A DNA stretch of 64,000 bases from Benincasa hispida (taxonomy: Eukaryota > Streptophyta > Magnoliopsida > Cucurbitales > Cucurbitaceae), in the NCBI RefSeq assembly GCF_009727055.1, contig NC_052356.1, positions 1,814,780 to 1,878,779 of the forward strand. The letters run 5' to 3'. Position numbers and translations under genes: made by a program. Within the stretch, counting starts at the first letter, position 1, and every line of letters starts with the position of its first letter. Below, piece by piece: positions 55,293 to 64,000 of the stretch. A model generated the notes under the pieces. That model was not told the DNA's origin, ran no database searches, and was given only the letters and a program-made list of their open reading frames with translations.

Positions 55293-56815
55293 GTATGAAA
55301 GATGTGGATAAAGACCAGTTGGTAAAAGCCATGGACCTAGAAATGGAGTCTATATATTCAATTCAGTTTGGGGCTTTGTAGATCAACCAGAAGAGGTAAA
55401 ACTCATTGGTTGCAAGTGGATCTACAAGAGAAAGTGAGACCAAGCTGGTAAGGTATAGACCTATAAAACTAGAATCGTAGCAAAAGGGTTTACCCAAAGA
55501 GAGGGGGTAGACTATGAAGAAACCTTCCCTTTGGATCAGGATACTCTTATCCTTTGTCACTTTTATGATTATAAAATTTGGGAAATGGATGTCAAAACAA
55601 CTTTTTTGAATGACTATCTTGAAGAGAGTATCTATATGTCTCAACCAGAGGGGTTAATTGAATAGGGTCAAGAGGAAAAGGTTTACAAGCTTAGTAGATC
55701 CATTTATGGGCTAAAACAAGTGTCTCGATCCTAAAATATGAGATTTGATACTACGTTCAAATCTTATGGCTTTGAATAGAATGTTGAAGAACCTTGTGTT
55801 TACAAGAAGATTGTCAACAAAACTATAGCTTTTCTAGTTCGATATATTGATGATATTCTACTCATATGAAATGAAGTAGAATTTCTGGCTGACGTTAAGA
55901 GATGGCTTGCTACACAATTCCAAATGAAGGATTTGAAAGAAGCACAATATGTTCTTGGGATCCAAATAATTCAGAACCACAAGAACAGAACTTTAGCATT
56001 ATCTCAAGAATCTTTTATAGACAAGACGTTGTTTAGATATAAAATGAAAAATTCCAAGAGAGGTGTGTTACCTTTCAGGCACGAAACTCGTTTATCTAAG
56101 GAATAGTGTCCTAAGACACCTAAAGAGGTTGAGGTAATGAAACGAATTTCATATGCATCAGAAGTAGAGAGTTTAACGTATGCCATGTTGTGTACTCGTC
56201 CCGACATATGTTATGCAATTGGAATCGTCAGTAGATATCAGTCCAATCCTAGATTTGATCATTGGACTGTCGTTAAAAACATCCTCAAGTATCTTCAGAG
56301 AACGAGGGACTATATGCTTGTGTATGGTACTAATGATCTGATCCTTACTAGATACATTGATTTTGACTTCTAGACTGATATAGATTTTAGAAAATCTACT
56401 TTAGGGTCAATATTCACTTTGAACAGAGGAGCTATAGTGTGGAGGAGTATAAAGAAAAGTTATATTGCCGACTCCACCATGGAAGTTGAGTATGTAGCTA
56501 CATGTGAAGCAGTCAAAGAAGTCGTGTGGCTCAGAAAGTTCCTAACTGATTTGAAAGTAGTTCCAAATATGCATCTGTCAATCACCTTGTATTATGATAA
56601 CAGTGGAGCAGTTGCTAACTTAAAGGAATATATCTAGAAGCCATAAGCATGAAAAACACATCGAGCACAAGTACCATCTGATCAAGGAGATCGTACACCG
56701 AGGAGACATGATTGTCATACAGATTGCCTCTAAAGACAACTTGGCTGATCCATTTACAAAGGCCCTCTTGGCTAAAGTGTTCAAGTGTCACCTAGTTGGA
56801 CTAGGACTGTAAGAT
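55293..56815 (+). pseudogene. Copia D: reverse transcriptase / RNase H with several stops
   Basis: RT reads across stops: KLIGCKWIYKRK, TRIVAKGFTQREGVDYEETF, then, with a small deletion, WEMDVKTTFLNDYLEESIYM, SIYGLKQVSRS. The catalytic box is intact as YIDD (55843-55854, AFLVRYIDDILLI). The 55924-56106 part reads FQMKDLKEAQYVLGIQIIQN. RNase H includes CTRPDICYAIGIVSRYQSNP, STLGSIFTLNRGAIVWRSIK and STMEVEYVATCEAVKEVVWL. The end HIEHKYHLIKEIVHRGDMIV, NLADPFTKALLAKVFKCHL is typical of Copia. At least eight stops make it non-functional. Confidence 0.92.
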
Positions 56816-56945
56816 AGATAGACCTAGGACAAGTAGGAGAAATACTGGTATCTGATGCCCTAGTTTATTCTCTCATTACTCAACATTGTGTATATAATTG
56901 TATATATATGTAAAATCCACTAAAGTTTTAGTCCAAGTGGGAGTT

Positions 56946-58955
56946 TGTTGGGTTGTATGTCCTAAAACTCGAAGTTTGTAATGTTAAACTTATTTTATTA
57001 TCAATAAAGATGTTATTTGACAAGACTATTATTGAATATCTAAATTGAACTTGTAAAGTTTAAATCCAATAAACTAAGATCCATGGCTATTATATGAATA
57101 CTTGAACTTTATGTGGCGACATAAATATGGACCAAGTTCAAGTAAATAACCAAAACGGTCTATAGTATATGAATAAAGTTGGGTGCCTTATTTTGGTAAC
57201 ACTATTGGATGCGACCCACTTTGTACTTGTTACAATTTGTTGTAAAGTGCTAGAAACGAAGTGATCGTGATTCGTTCATGTAGTGACATGAGGTCCGGGG
57301 GCATTCTATGTCAATGAGTTTGCATGAGATTGGACCAAGAAATAAGTCACACTTACTTTATAACGTTGTTTACTGTATAATACTGACTGTTTCAAATCGA
57401 TGACCTAGGTAGCTTGACCTTAATCCTAGGCTAACTAAGAACTCCAGTTTATTTAAGATTATCCTTAGATTTTCATAGGTGAGGGTTGATTCAACAGCGC
57501 TGGATCAATAAGCCTCCCATTTCAGAGGTAAGACCGGATAGATAACTAGGGACATAGAGTGCAAGACGAAATTCACACCTACCCGATTTAGGGGTAATAG
57601 ATGGGTTGTTCTTTTAAGTACTAAATTCAGGTCTTGAACAAGGGGCCACACCCTCTTATTGGCCCGAGAGAGACTTGGTTTAGTGATTGGATCACAAACC
57701 AATTGTTTATTAGGGGATCAATGGGATTTAAGGAACAAGATATATCGAGGTGAAAACAGCATTTGACCCAGCCAGTATTATGAACATCTTGTGAATGGTC
57801 GACTTACTGATTACGATTAAATTAAGTGGACAAAAGTATATTTACAGTGAGGAGAAAGCAACTACTAAGCTATAGTAGTGTGTCTCGGTAGTTAATAAAT
57901 ATTGATTAATTCAGTTTAAAGAGTCTAACCAATTAATCTCAAATCATTGAAGCTCGTGATCTGTAGGTCCATGAGGTCCCTCTACTAGCTCGTAAATCAT
58001 GGATTAATAAATTGAGTGAATTTGAAGCATTCAAATTCGATTTTAGAATTCAATTTGAAATGTTCAAATTTTAAATTAGGATTTAAATATGAATTGTTCA
58101 ATTTCAAATTAGGGTTTGGATAATTATATTCAATATAATCAAACATTTAATTTTGTTGAAATTAAATGTAATTGGAGAGTTTAAAATATTTAAATAATGA
58201 TTTAAATATTAATTACATGAATATAATTCAGGTATGAAATAGGAGTTTTATTAATTTAATATTTGATATTAAATTNTTGAATATGATTCAAATGAGAAAT
58301 TTAAATTAAATATGTGATATTTAATTGGATGATTAATTAATTAGAGATTTAATTATTTATTTAATTTAAATTAATTTCAATTTGAAATTTAATTTTTCAT
58401 TATATTTAATTTAATTGTAAATTAAATATATTTTAAAAAATGAAAATTGGATTTATTGGCTTTAGTGGGAAAATCCAATTCAAAACAAGTTTGAAGTGGA
58501 TTATTCCACATTGGAACACCTATCCCACTTGGTTGATGCCCTTTGATATGTCAATCAACATTTTCTCTCAATGCTTGCATGTATTTGATACATAAAAGAG
58601 CTGAAATTTTCAAAAATGAAGGAGGGGTTTCTAGAAGTTGTGAAATTCGGTAGATATTCTCACTCTCTATGAAAACCCTCTTTGTTCCATACTCAATTCC
58701 CTTTAATTATGAGTTTCACCACTCAAATCCAAGTTGGAAAATAGTAGAGAAGATCTCTTGGTGGTTCACTGTTGATTTGTAGGTCAAATTCGTGGAGAGC
58801 AACTTCGATTTGTTGCATTTCTTGAAAGGTATAATTTATTGAAACCCCCTCTTCTAAAATTCAGTTTTAGCATGCTTTTTAATCTCAAATTAAGTATAAT
58901 TAGAGTGCTTATTGATTCTGATTACTTCTACTATATATGCATGTACATTCCATCA
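56946..58955 (+). repeat. 3' LTR of Copia D (2010 bp)
   Basis: Starts TGTTGGGTTGTATGTCCTAA after the polypurine tract AAGTGGGAGTT, ends TACATTCCATCA. It is related to the gag-only LTRs but diverged, with an expanded AT-rich middle (58020-58440). One undetermined base (N) is at 58276. Confidence 0.88.
58276..58276. other. Undetermined base (N)
   Basis: The only non-ACGT symbol in the window, in an AT-rich part of the Copia D LTR (gatattaaattNttgaatat). It marks an unresolved base call and, with the adapter at 24230, shows short-read assembly limits in repeats. Confidence 0.98.
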
Positions 58956-59613
58956 AGTTCAATGAATCAAGAAAAGAATGACATGAAGATGGCACGAGAA
59001 AAGTTCTATATTATGGAAGATGGTATGATGGTAAAAATAAAAAATTAAAAATTAAAAATTAAAAAAAAAAAGTGCACAGATTTTGTGAAGAAAATGTTGG
59101 CACTGCATGGGAAAACGTGATGTCAAACCTTGTCAAATGTGCAAATTATCCTTGCCACCTTCTATAGGAGTTATTTAAGATATTTTGAAGACTTCTACAT
59201 TTTTAGTTTTTCAATTTGACTTCTAAATTAGTATTTAATTAATTTTCAAGTTTCTAGATGTTATTTTCTACAATTTGCATCTAAATGAATTTTGAGCTTC
59301 CATTCTATGTATGACTATTTGGCCTTTAAAATGGCTTAAAATACTTTTGAAAACGTAGATTATCAATATTAAAAAGCTTGTGCTTATTCAACTCTTTGGT
59401 GTTGTCTTTTCTTTCAATTCTTGTTTTTGATATTTAAATCAATTCATTGGATTAGTCTTGTTCAAGCTAATTTTAGAGTGAGTTGAGTTAGGATCTAAGA
59501 ATGACCATCATAAATTCTAAGTTTGACCTAAGTTAACTTTCTTTGTGAGTGTTTGTAAGGATTCTAGAAAGATGTCTAACTTTGCATCCAACAAATATTG
59601 TGGGCGCTTATTA
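58956..59613 (+). mobile_element. Second copy of solo LTR X, left part missing
   Basis: From ttcaatgaatcaagaaaag to gggcgcttatta this matches 47530-48173 with scattered differences. The right end is at the same reverse-transcriptase codon as in copy A (ATATCCTACA/ATCCTAAA on the minus strand), and the neighbouring duplication reads TGTAG where copy A has TTTAG. The first ~150 bases of X are lacking, replaced by the LTR end of Copia D. Confidence 0.82.
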
Positions 59614-60530
59614 TGTAGGATATTTTCTACATAATGAGATTAATCTAAAGAAATTCTTTTTTTAGACTTAGTCACTTTTATTCCTAAGATTACATCTGCT
59701 TCTCCTAAGTCTTTCATATCAAAGTTTGCACTTAACAAGGATTTCACATCATTTATAACGTGTAAATTTGATAAAAAAAAAATTAACAAATCATCTACAT
59801 ACAAGCATATGATAGTGCATAGAATGTTTGAAACTTATTTTAGATGCCTTTTTCACTTTCATTAACTTTGAATCCTTTAGATGTGATTAGATTGTCAAAT
59901 TTCTCATGCCAATGCTTAAGAGCTTGTTTTAAGCCATAACGAGATTTATCTAACTTGCAAACCTTGTTCTCTTGGCCATGGATTATGAAGCATTCAGACT
60001 GTTCCATGTAAATCTCTTCCTCAAGTTCACAGTTCAGGAATGCAGTCTTTACGTCCATATGATGAACTACAAGGTTGTTTAAGGCAACAAGGGAAAATAA
60101 CACATGGAGTGAGGTGATCCTAGTCACAAGGTAGAAGGTGCCAAAGAAGTCTATGTGTTTCTCTTTGTCTGAAACCCTGAGCTATAAATCTGCCTTTGTA
60201 CTTGTCAATTATTCCATCAGGCTTGAGTTTCTTCATCAGGATTCATTTTCATCTTAATGCCTTGCAACCAAAGGGTAGGTCTACCAAATGCAGTCTTATT
60301 TGACTCAAGAGATTCCATTTCATCATTTATTGCTTCTTGCCATAAATTGACATCTACTGAGGACAGGGCATCTTTTAGGTTCTTAGGATCTTCTTCTATG
60401 TTGAAGGTTTGGAAGTCATCCCCAAAGTCCTTGACAATACGAGTTCTTTTGCTTCTCTTGGGCTTTGGGTCTACTTCCTCATTTGGAGTTTGATTTCTAA
60501 TTGATGGTAGACTACTAGAACTCAAGTCCC
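59614..60530 (-). pseudogene. Copia copy B: reverse transcriptase part
   Basis: On the minus strand: RRSKRTRIVKDFGDDFQTFN, SVDVNLWQEAINDEMESLES (60525-60290), then RT across frame changes with MTRITSLHVLFSLVALNNLV, HHMDVKTAFLNCELEEEIYM, KVCKLDKSRYGLKQALKHWH (60127-59880) and CLYVDDLLI. YVDD is intact at 59790-59801. It ends against X at 59613. The Trp lost in the plus-strand copy (QALKHWHEKF) is kept here. Confidence 0.9.
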
Positions 60531-61538
60531 CACTATTCCTTGATTTAAAGAAAAATCTATCCTCAAAGAAATCAGCATCATTGGATTCTATAATTACTTG
60601 ATTTATTAGGTCATAGAACCTATAGACTTTATTGTTTACTGCATATCCTATAAAGATACCTTTGTAGGTTCTACTAGCAAGCTTCTTTCTTTTAGGATAT
60701 GGTATTCTTACATAGGCTAGACACCCCTAAGTCCTGAAATTTGACAAGTTCGGTTTCTTATTCTTAAGGACTTCGTAGGGCGAGGTTGTGTTTTTTTTAT
60801 TTTGGTATTCTATTAGGCACATAACACATAGTAAGGATAGTTTCACTCCACCAATAAGAAGCAATTGTTGAATTAATTAATAGCAACTACTAATTCAGAT
60901 AGAGTTATATTTTTCCTTTCAACTTTACCATTCATTTCGGGAGAATAAGGTGTCGTCTTTTCATGAATTATTCCATACAAGTTATAGAAACTGTTAAATG
61001 AATCTTAATCATATTCAGTTCCTTTATCACTACGAAGTCTCAACTTTTTTGTTAAACTAGTTTTCTATTTCAGTCACAAAAAGTTTGAACAAATTAAAAG
61101 CATCATTTTTATTTTCACCAGATATACAAATGTGAAATTAGAGCAGTTATCAATAAAAGTAATAAAGTATGTTTTACTATTTCTAGTCAAGATACCATCA
61201 AACTCACATAAGTTTGAATGAAGCAAATCTAGAGGCTTAGATTTCCTAAATATATATTTATGCGAAGTTTTAGTTATTTTAGCCTGATTTCAATATTCGC
61301 ATTTATCAAAGTTATTCATGGATAATTTAGAAATCACTTCCAACCTACTCATGTTACTAATTATTCGTTTATTAACATGATAAAGTCTAGCATGCCAAAC
61401 ATTAAAAGAACACAACATATAAGTAGAAAAATGAGTTTTATTCATGTTAAGGTTTAGTTTGAACATTCCATCAGTTGCATAACCCTTTCCTACGAAGATA
61501 TTATTTTTTTATGAGGGTATATAGTCATCCCCTATGGT
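60531..61538 (-). pseudogene. Copia copy B: integrase
   Basis: The minus strand reads, across many stops, the pre-integrase zinc finger (NVWHARLYHVNK near 61400, then CEY near 61290), the core with RLRSDKGTEYD (second Asp, ~61030) and YSPEMNGKVERKNITLSELV, where the catalytic Glu is present. The C-terminal part continues to 60590 with a YEVLKNKKPN-like stretch. A poly-A/T run near 60793 and several indels break the frame. Compare 41387-42130. Confidence 0.82.
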
Positions 61539-61907
61539 TTAAGTGAAGCCAACCTTAGTTAAGAGATAGCTCGAGACCAGATTCTTCTTTATTTCTAGGG
61601 TGTGCAGAACTTCCTTTAGAGCGACGGTCTTTCTAGAGGTAAACTTTAGCTCCACCTCCTCGATTTTAGCAACTATTGTTGAATGATGATCGCCCAACGA
61701 TATATTTCTATCCTTAGTTTCATAATATGATTTAAATAAATCATGGTTATGACAAACATGATACATAGTGCCAATGTCTAGCCACCACTCTTTAAAACTC
61801 CCGATCACATTTACTTCTCTGATCATGAAAACTAATTCTTCTCTTGTCAGGTTTTCCTGCGCCTGCACAGGCATAGGACGACATCTGTTCCTACAGTTCC
61901 TGGCCAT
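61539..61907 (-). pseudogene. Copia copy B: zinc knuckle and protease
   Basis: On the minus strand CFNCNKSWHMARNC (about 61949-61890) is an intact C-x2-C-x4-H-x4-C zinc knuckle, unlike the plus-strand copy. It is followed by EELVFMIREVNVIGSFKEWW and LDIGTMYHVCHNHDLF. The protease active site D-T/S-G is D-I-G here, so the catalytic Thr/Ser is lost. The domain ends VALKEVLHTLEIKKNLVSSY. Confidence 0.87.
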
Positions 61908-62713
61908 ATGCCAAGACTTGTTACAATTGAAGCAAAGAAATTGTATTGTTTCTCCTGAGAAGGGTTTCTGATTCTTTGGATTTTTCTAGTTGTTGGATCC
62001 ACAATTTTAAACTTTCATCTTGTTTCTTTTTGGATTTAGTTCAGGTTTTTGAACACCAGTGACAAGCTTTCTTGGTATGATGTTTACCTCTTCCCTCTGG
62101 TCCTGCTTTCGGGCTTCTTTCTCAATCCTCAAGTGTGTTATCAGACTTTCCAAGAAAAAATTCCTTGGTTTTATGACTCAGAGTGTTTTTAAAGTCCTTC
62201 CACATAGGGAGTAATTTGTCAATAATAACAACAACTTGAAATTTCTCATTTAGGGGCATACCTTCGCTAGGATTTCATGAGAAATCTTCTGCAGTTCATA
62301 GGATGAGCCTCCCTAGATTTTTTGTCCATCATTTGGAACTTCAAATAACAGCTAATGGCATACTTTTTCAAACCGGCCTCTTTGATATAGTATTTTTTCT
62401 ACAGCACGTCCCAGACTTCTTTTTCTATAGTCATTGTGCTGTAATAATCATATAAATCACTAGTCAAACAATTTAAGATAAAATTTTTGTAGAGAAAGCC
62501 ATTTTCCTCCCAAGCAGCAGCATTTTTTATCTGTTGTTCAGTTGAATCTGTTTGTAGAACATATGGCTTCTCCGTGGTGTAGGATGTAGCAACCTTTTTC
62601 ACCATGAGGAAGAACAACATCTTTTGTTTTCAATGTTTGAAGTGTTCCTCTTCAAAATGAAAAGGGTGGTTGATATCGGTGGACAAAATGTCGTTTTGTG
62701 TTGGTAAGGTCAT
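61890..62713 (-). pseudogene. gag: Copia copy B: gag
   Basis: The minus-strand ATG at 62713 follows the LTR. 62620-62399 reads MLFFLMVKKVATSYTTEKPY, AAWEENGFLYKNFILNCLTS and DLYDYYSTMTIEKEVWDVL; later parts match KYAISCYLKFQMMDKKSREA and the Gag C-terminus across frame changes. The N-terminal MTLPTQNDILSTDINHPFHF phrase equals that of copy E. Same Gag family as 40196-40990. Confidence 0.87.
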
Positions 62714-62748
62714 CACACACAGTGGTAGATGAAAGTCATATAAAATTT

Positions 62749-63188
62749 TTTGAGTTAGCTACTCAGTAAACAACAATAGGGACGGAGTCTCCGACGAAAA
62801 ATGTCAGAATGCAAGAAATGGAATTAGCACGGACAAACGAATTAGGAAAAACCTACAAAACAAAAACTCGTGAAATAGGCTGGGTTGTAGATCTCACTCT
62901 CTTTAAGACGTTTGACAGCTCTACCCATAGTACAAGCAGTTCATAGTAGATGTCATATTGTCCCAGGATAAAACAGGCCAAATAGAAACTTGTCTCGATC
63001 GAAACTGCACTGGAGGCCGATCGAAATTCTCACACCCCTCTAAACTAAATATGCTCAAAAACGTGAAAGGAAAAAAAAGAAGAGGGAAAGGTGGAGGTAT
63101 ATAAGGAGGCAACTCTTTGCTAAATTAATCAATGTGGGATTATTTATTTCCCTTTTTCTTCATTTAAAAATACAAATTTTCACTAATA
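62749..63188 (-). repeat. 5' LTR of copy B (about 440 bp, internally deleted)
   Basis: Plus-strand left end tttgagttagctactcagta corresponds to TGTTGAATCAGCTACTCAGT of copy E; right end caaattttcactaata corresponds to TATTGGTGAAAATTT on the minus strand. It is about half the length of the other LTRs in this family (770-815 bp), so the middle has been lost or was never gained. Confidence 0.82.
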
Positions 63189-64000
63189 GCTCAGTTATGA
63201 ACTTGTACTATCAACTATGAGGTCCAGGCTTCAATTTTTCACTCCACATATTGTAAAAAAAAAAAAAAACAAAAAGATAGTCAAGGTATACTTACTCAAA
63301 AGTAATTTGCATACACTCTCTCCCTTAAGGTCGGAACTTCGATGCTCCATCTCTACATTTGTTGTACTAAAAAAACTATTGAAGAAAGTAAATAATAATT
63401 TAAACACAATTTTTTTGTACTGAAGATTAAAAATTTTCACAGTTGGAGTAAAAATGTGTATCATCAACTAGCCAAAATGAGAGTAAGTTAACTAAGACAT
63501 TTTGTGTAAATTATATCATTTAAAATTAAAAAATAGAGTATCCTTCAACTAAGGATGAAAAATTCTCCACGAAGTCGAGGGTCGAGGTAGGAAATTCTTG
63601 GTTTGACCGGGTATGGGAATCTGATCAGGAATGTAAATTGGATCCTCGGTCGGAGACGGGGAATAGATGGGGAGGGGATCCCCACCCTATCCCTGACCTC
63701 ATCCCGAATTTTTTTTGTTATTTGTTTATATATAAAATAAAAATACTAAGATGTCTTAATTATATATACAGTAGATTATATATATATAGAGAAAACAATA
63801 GATACTACTGTTTTAATGTTAATTTCTTTTTTATTTTAAACTCTAATATAATAACTTGAAAATTATATAATATGTGGTTCCATCTCAAAACCAATTGATA
63901 ATGAGAATGATAGTCCATCTATCTTATAAAAAGTGTGAGATTTCTTGATTTTTTCAATAATATGGAATTCTTAACAGGTTCTCTCAAGATGGTGCCTCTT
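63189..64000. other. Spacer at the right window edge
   Basis: No gene. Bases 63550-63710 contain G-rich/C-rich phrases (gacggggaatagatgggga, ggggatccccaccctatccc) of a kind frequent in plant spacer DNA. (TA)n runs lie around 63776-63790. Frames at 63217-63467 on both strands are not recognisable. Confidence 0.5.

Larger units (their letters stand above)
54642..58955 (+). mobile_element. Copia element D, pol-bearing, 5' truncated
   Basis: It holds the end of integrase, reverse transcriptase, RNase H, polypurine tract and a complete 3' LTR of 2.0 kb. Its LTR start TGTTGGGTTGTATGTCCTAA and its block order are close to those of the gag-only elements, so it belongs to the same or a sister family and is the kind of element that could have supplied Pol to them. 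The left end is a break; the right end is a natural LTR terminus lying inside the solo LTR X of copy B. Confidence 0.88.

Overview
The window looks like an intergenic, transposon-dense stretch of a dicot plant nuclear genome. It is AT-rich and has no recognisable host gene. Almost every protein-like stretch is Gag or Pol of an LTR retrotransposon, broken by stops and frameshifts. Some LTR sequences (Copia LTRs beginning TGTTGGGTTTTATGTCC) look familiar from cucurbit genomes. That is recollection, not a search, so the family assignment is weak.

Left part, 1-11.8 kb. This is AT-rich spacer with two copies of an LTR-like repeat family ('family M'), one at the window edge and one at 2.3-4.2 kb that carries 16 copies of an 83-bp minisatellite. 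It also holds decayed LTR fragments, a PIF/Harbinger-like MITE (7.0 kb), a degenerate ATAC/GATAC-rich repeat field (8.2-9.4 kb) and a small G-box cluster near 1.1-1.2 kb.

11.8-23.9 kb. A Ty3/Gypsy element (11814-17167) is complete in outline: short LTRs and a perfect 5-bp duplication TGTAT, but a dead gag-pol. Next come a 2.57-kb Gypsy-type LTR on the minus strand with its primer-binding site (17594-20160) and a 2.83-kb solo LTR-like unit (20615-23444, duplication AATAA) that contains a third family M copy.

23.7-36.6 kb. A minus-strand Copia element (LTR pieces at 23.7 and 35.0-36.6 kb) is interrupted by a Copia LTR at 24.0-26.05 kb. Inside its gag gene sits a complete 7.8-kb minus-strand element (26876-34654, duplication TGTTG) with two 1.8-kb LTRs, gag, a long leader and no pol. 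A second copy with the same gag-only layout is at 48.4-52.1 kb. The pair looks like a non-autonomous TR-GAG-type family; a pol-bearing relative with a similar LTR is at 54.6-58.96 kb. An exact 38-bp Nextera mate-pair junction adapter lies at 24230-24267 and is a library artefact left in the assembly.

36.6-64 kb. After nested MITEs and an old LTR-element remnant, a plus-strand Copia (39362-45298) with nearly readable reverse transcriptase/RNase H lies inside the LTR of a minus-strand relative. From 45.3 to 63.2 kb the sequence is a patchwork of minus-strand copies of that family, the gag-only element, a solo LTR (52708-54491), the pol-bearing Copia and a 788-bp solo LTR ('X') found at the same reverse-transcriptase codon in two separate copies. 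The last 0.8 kb is spacer.

No host operon or pathway is present. The biology here is transposon on transposon: nested insertion, LTR recombination to solo LTRs, truncation, loss of coding capacity, possible parasitism of a pol-bearing Copia by a gag-only family, and repeated growth of CpG-containing minisatellites inside LTRs and leaders.
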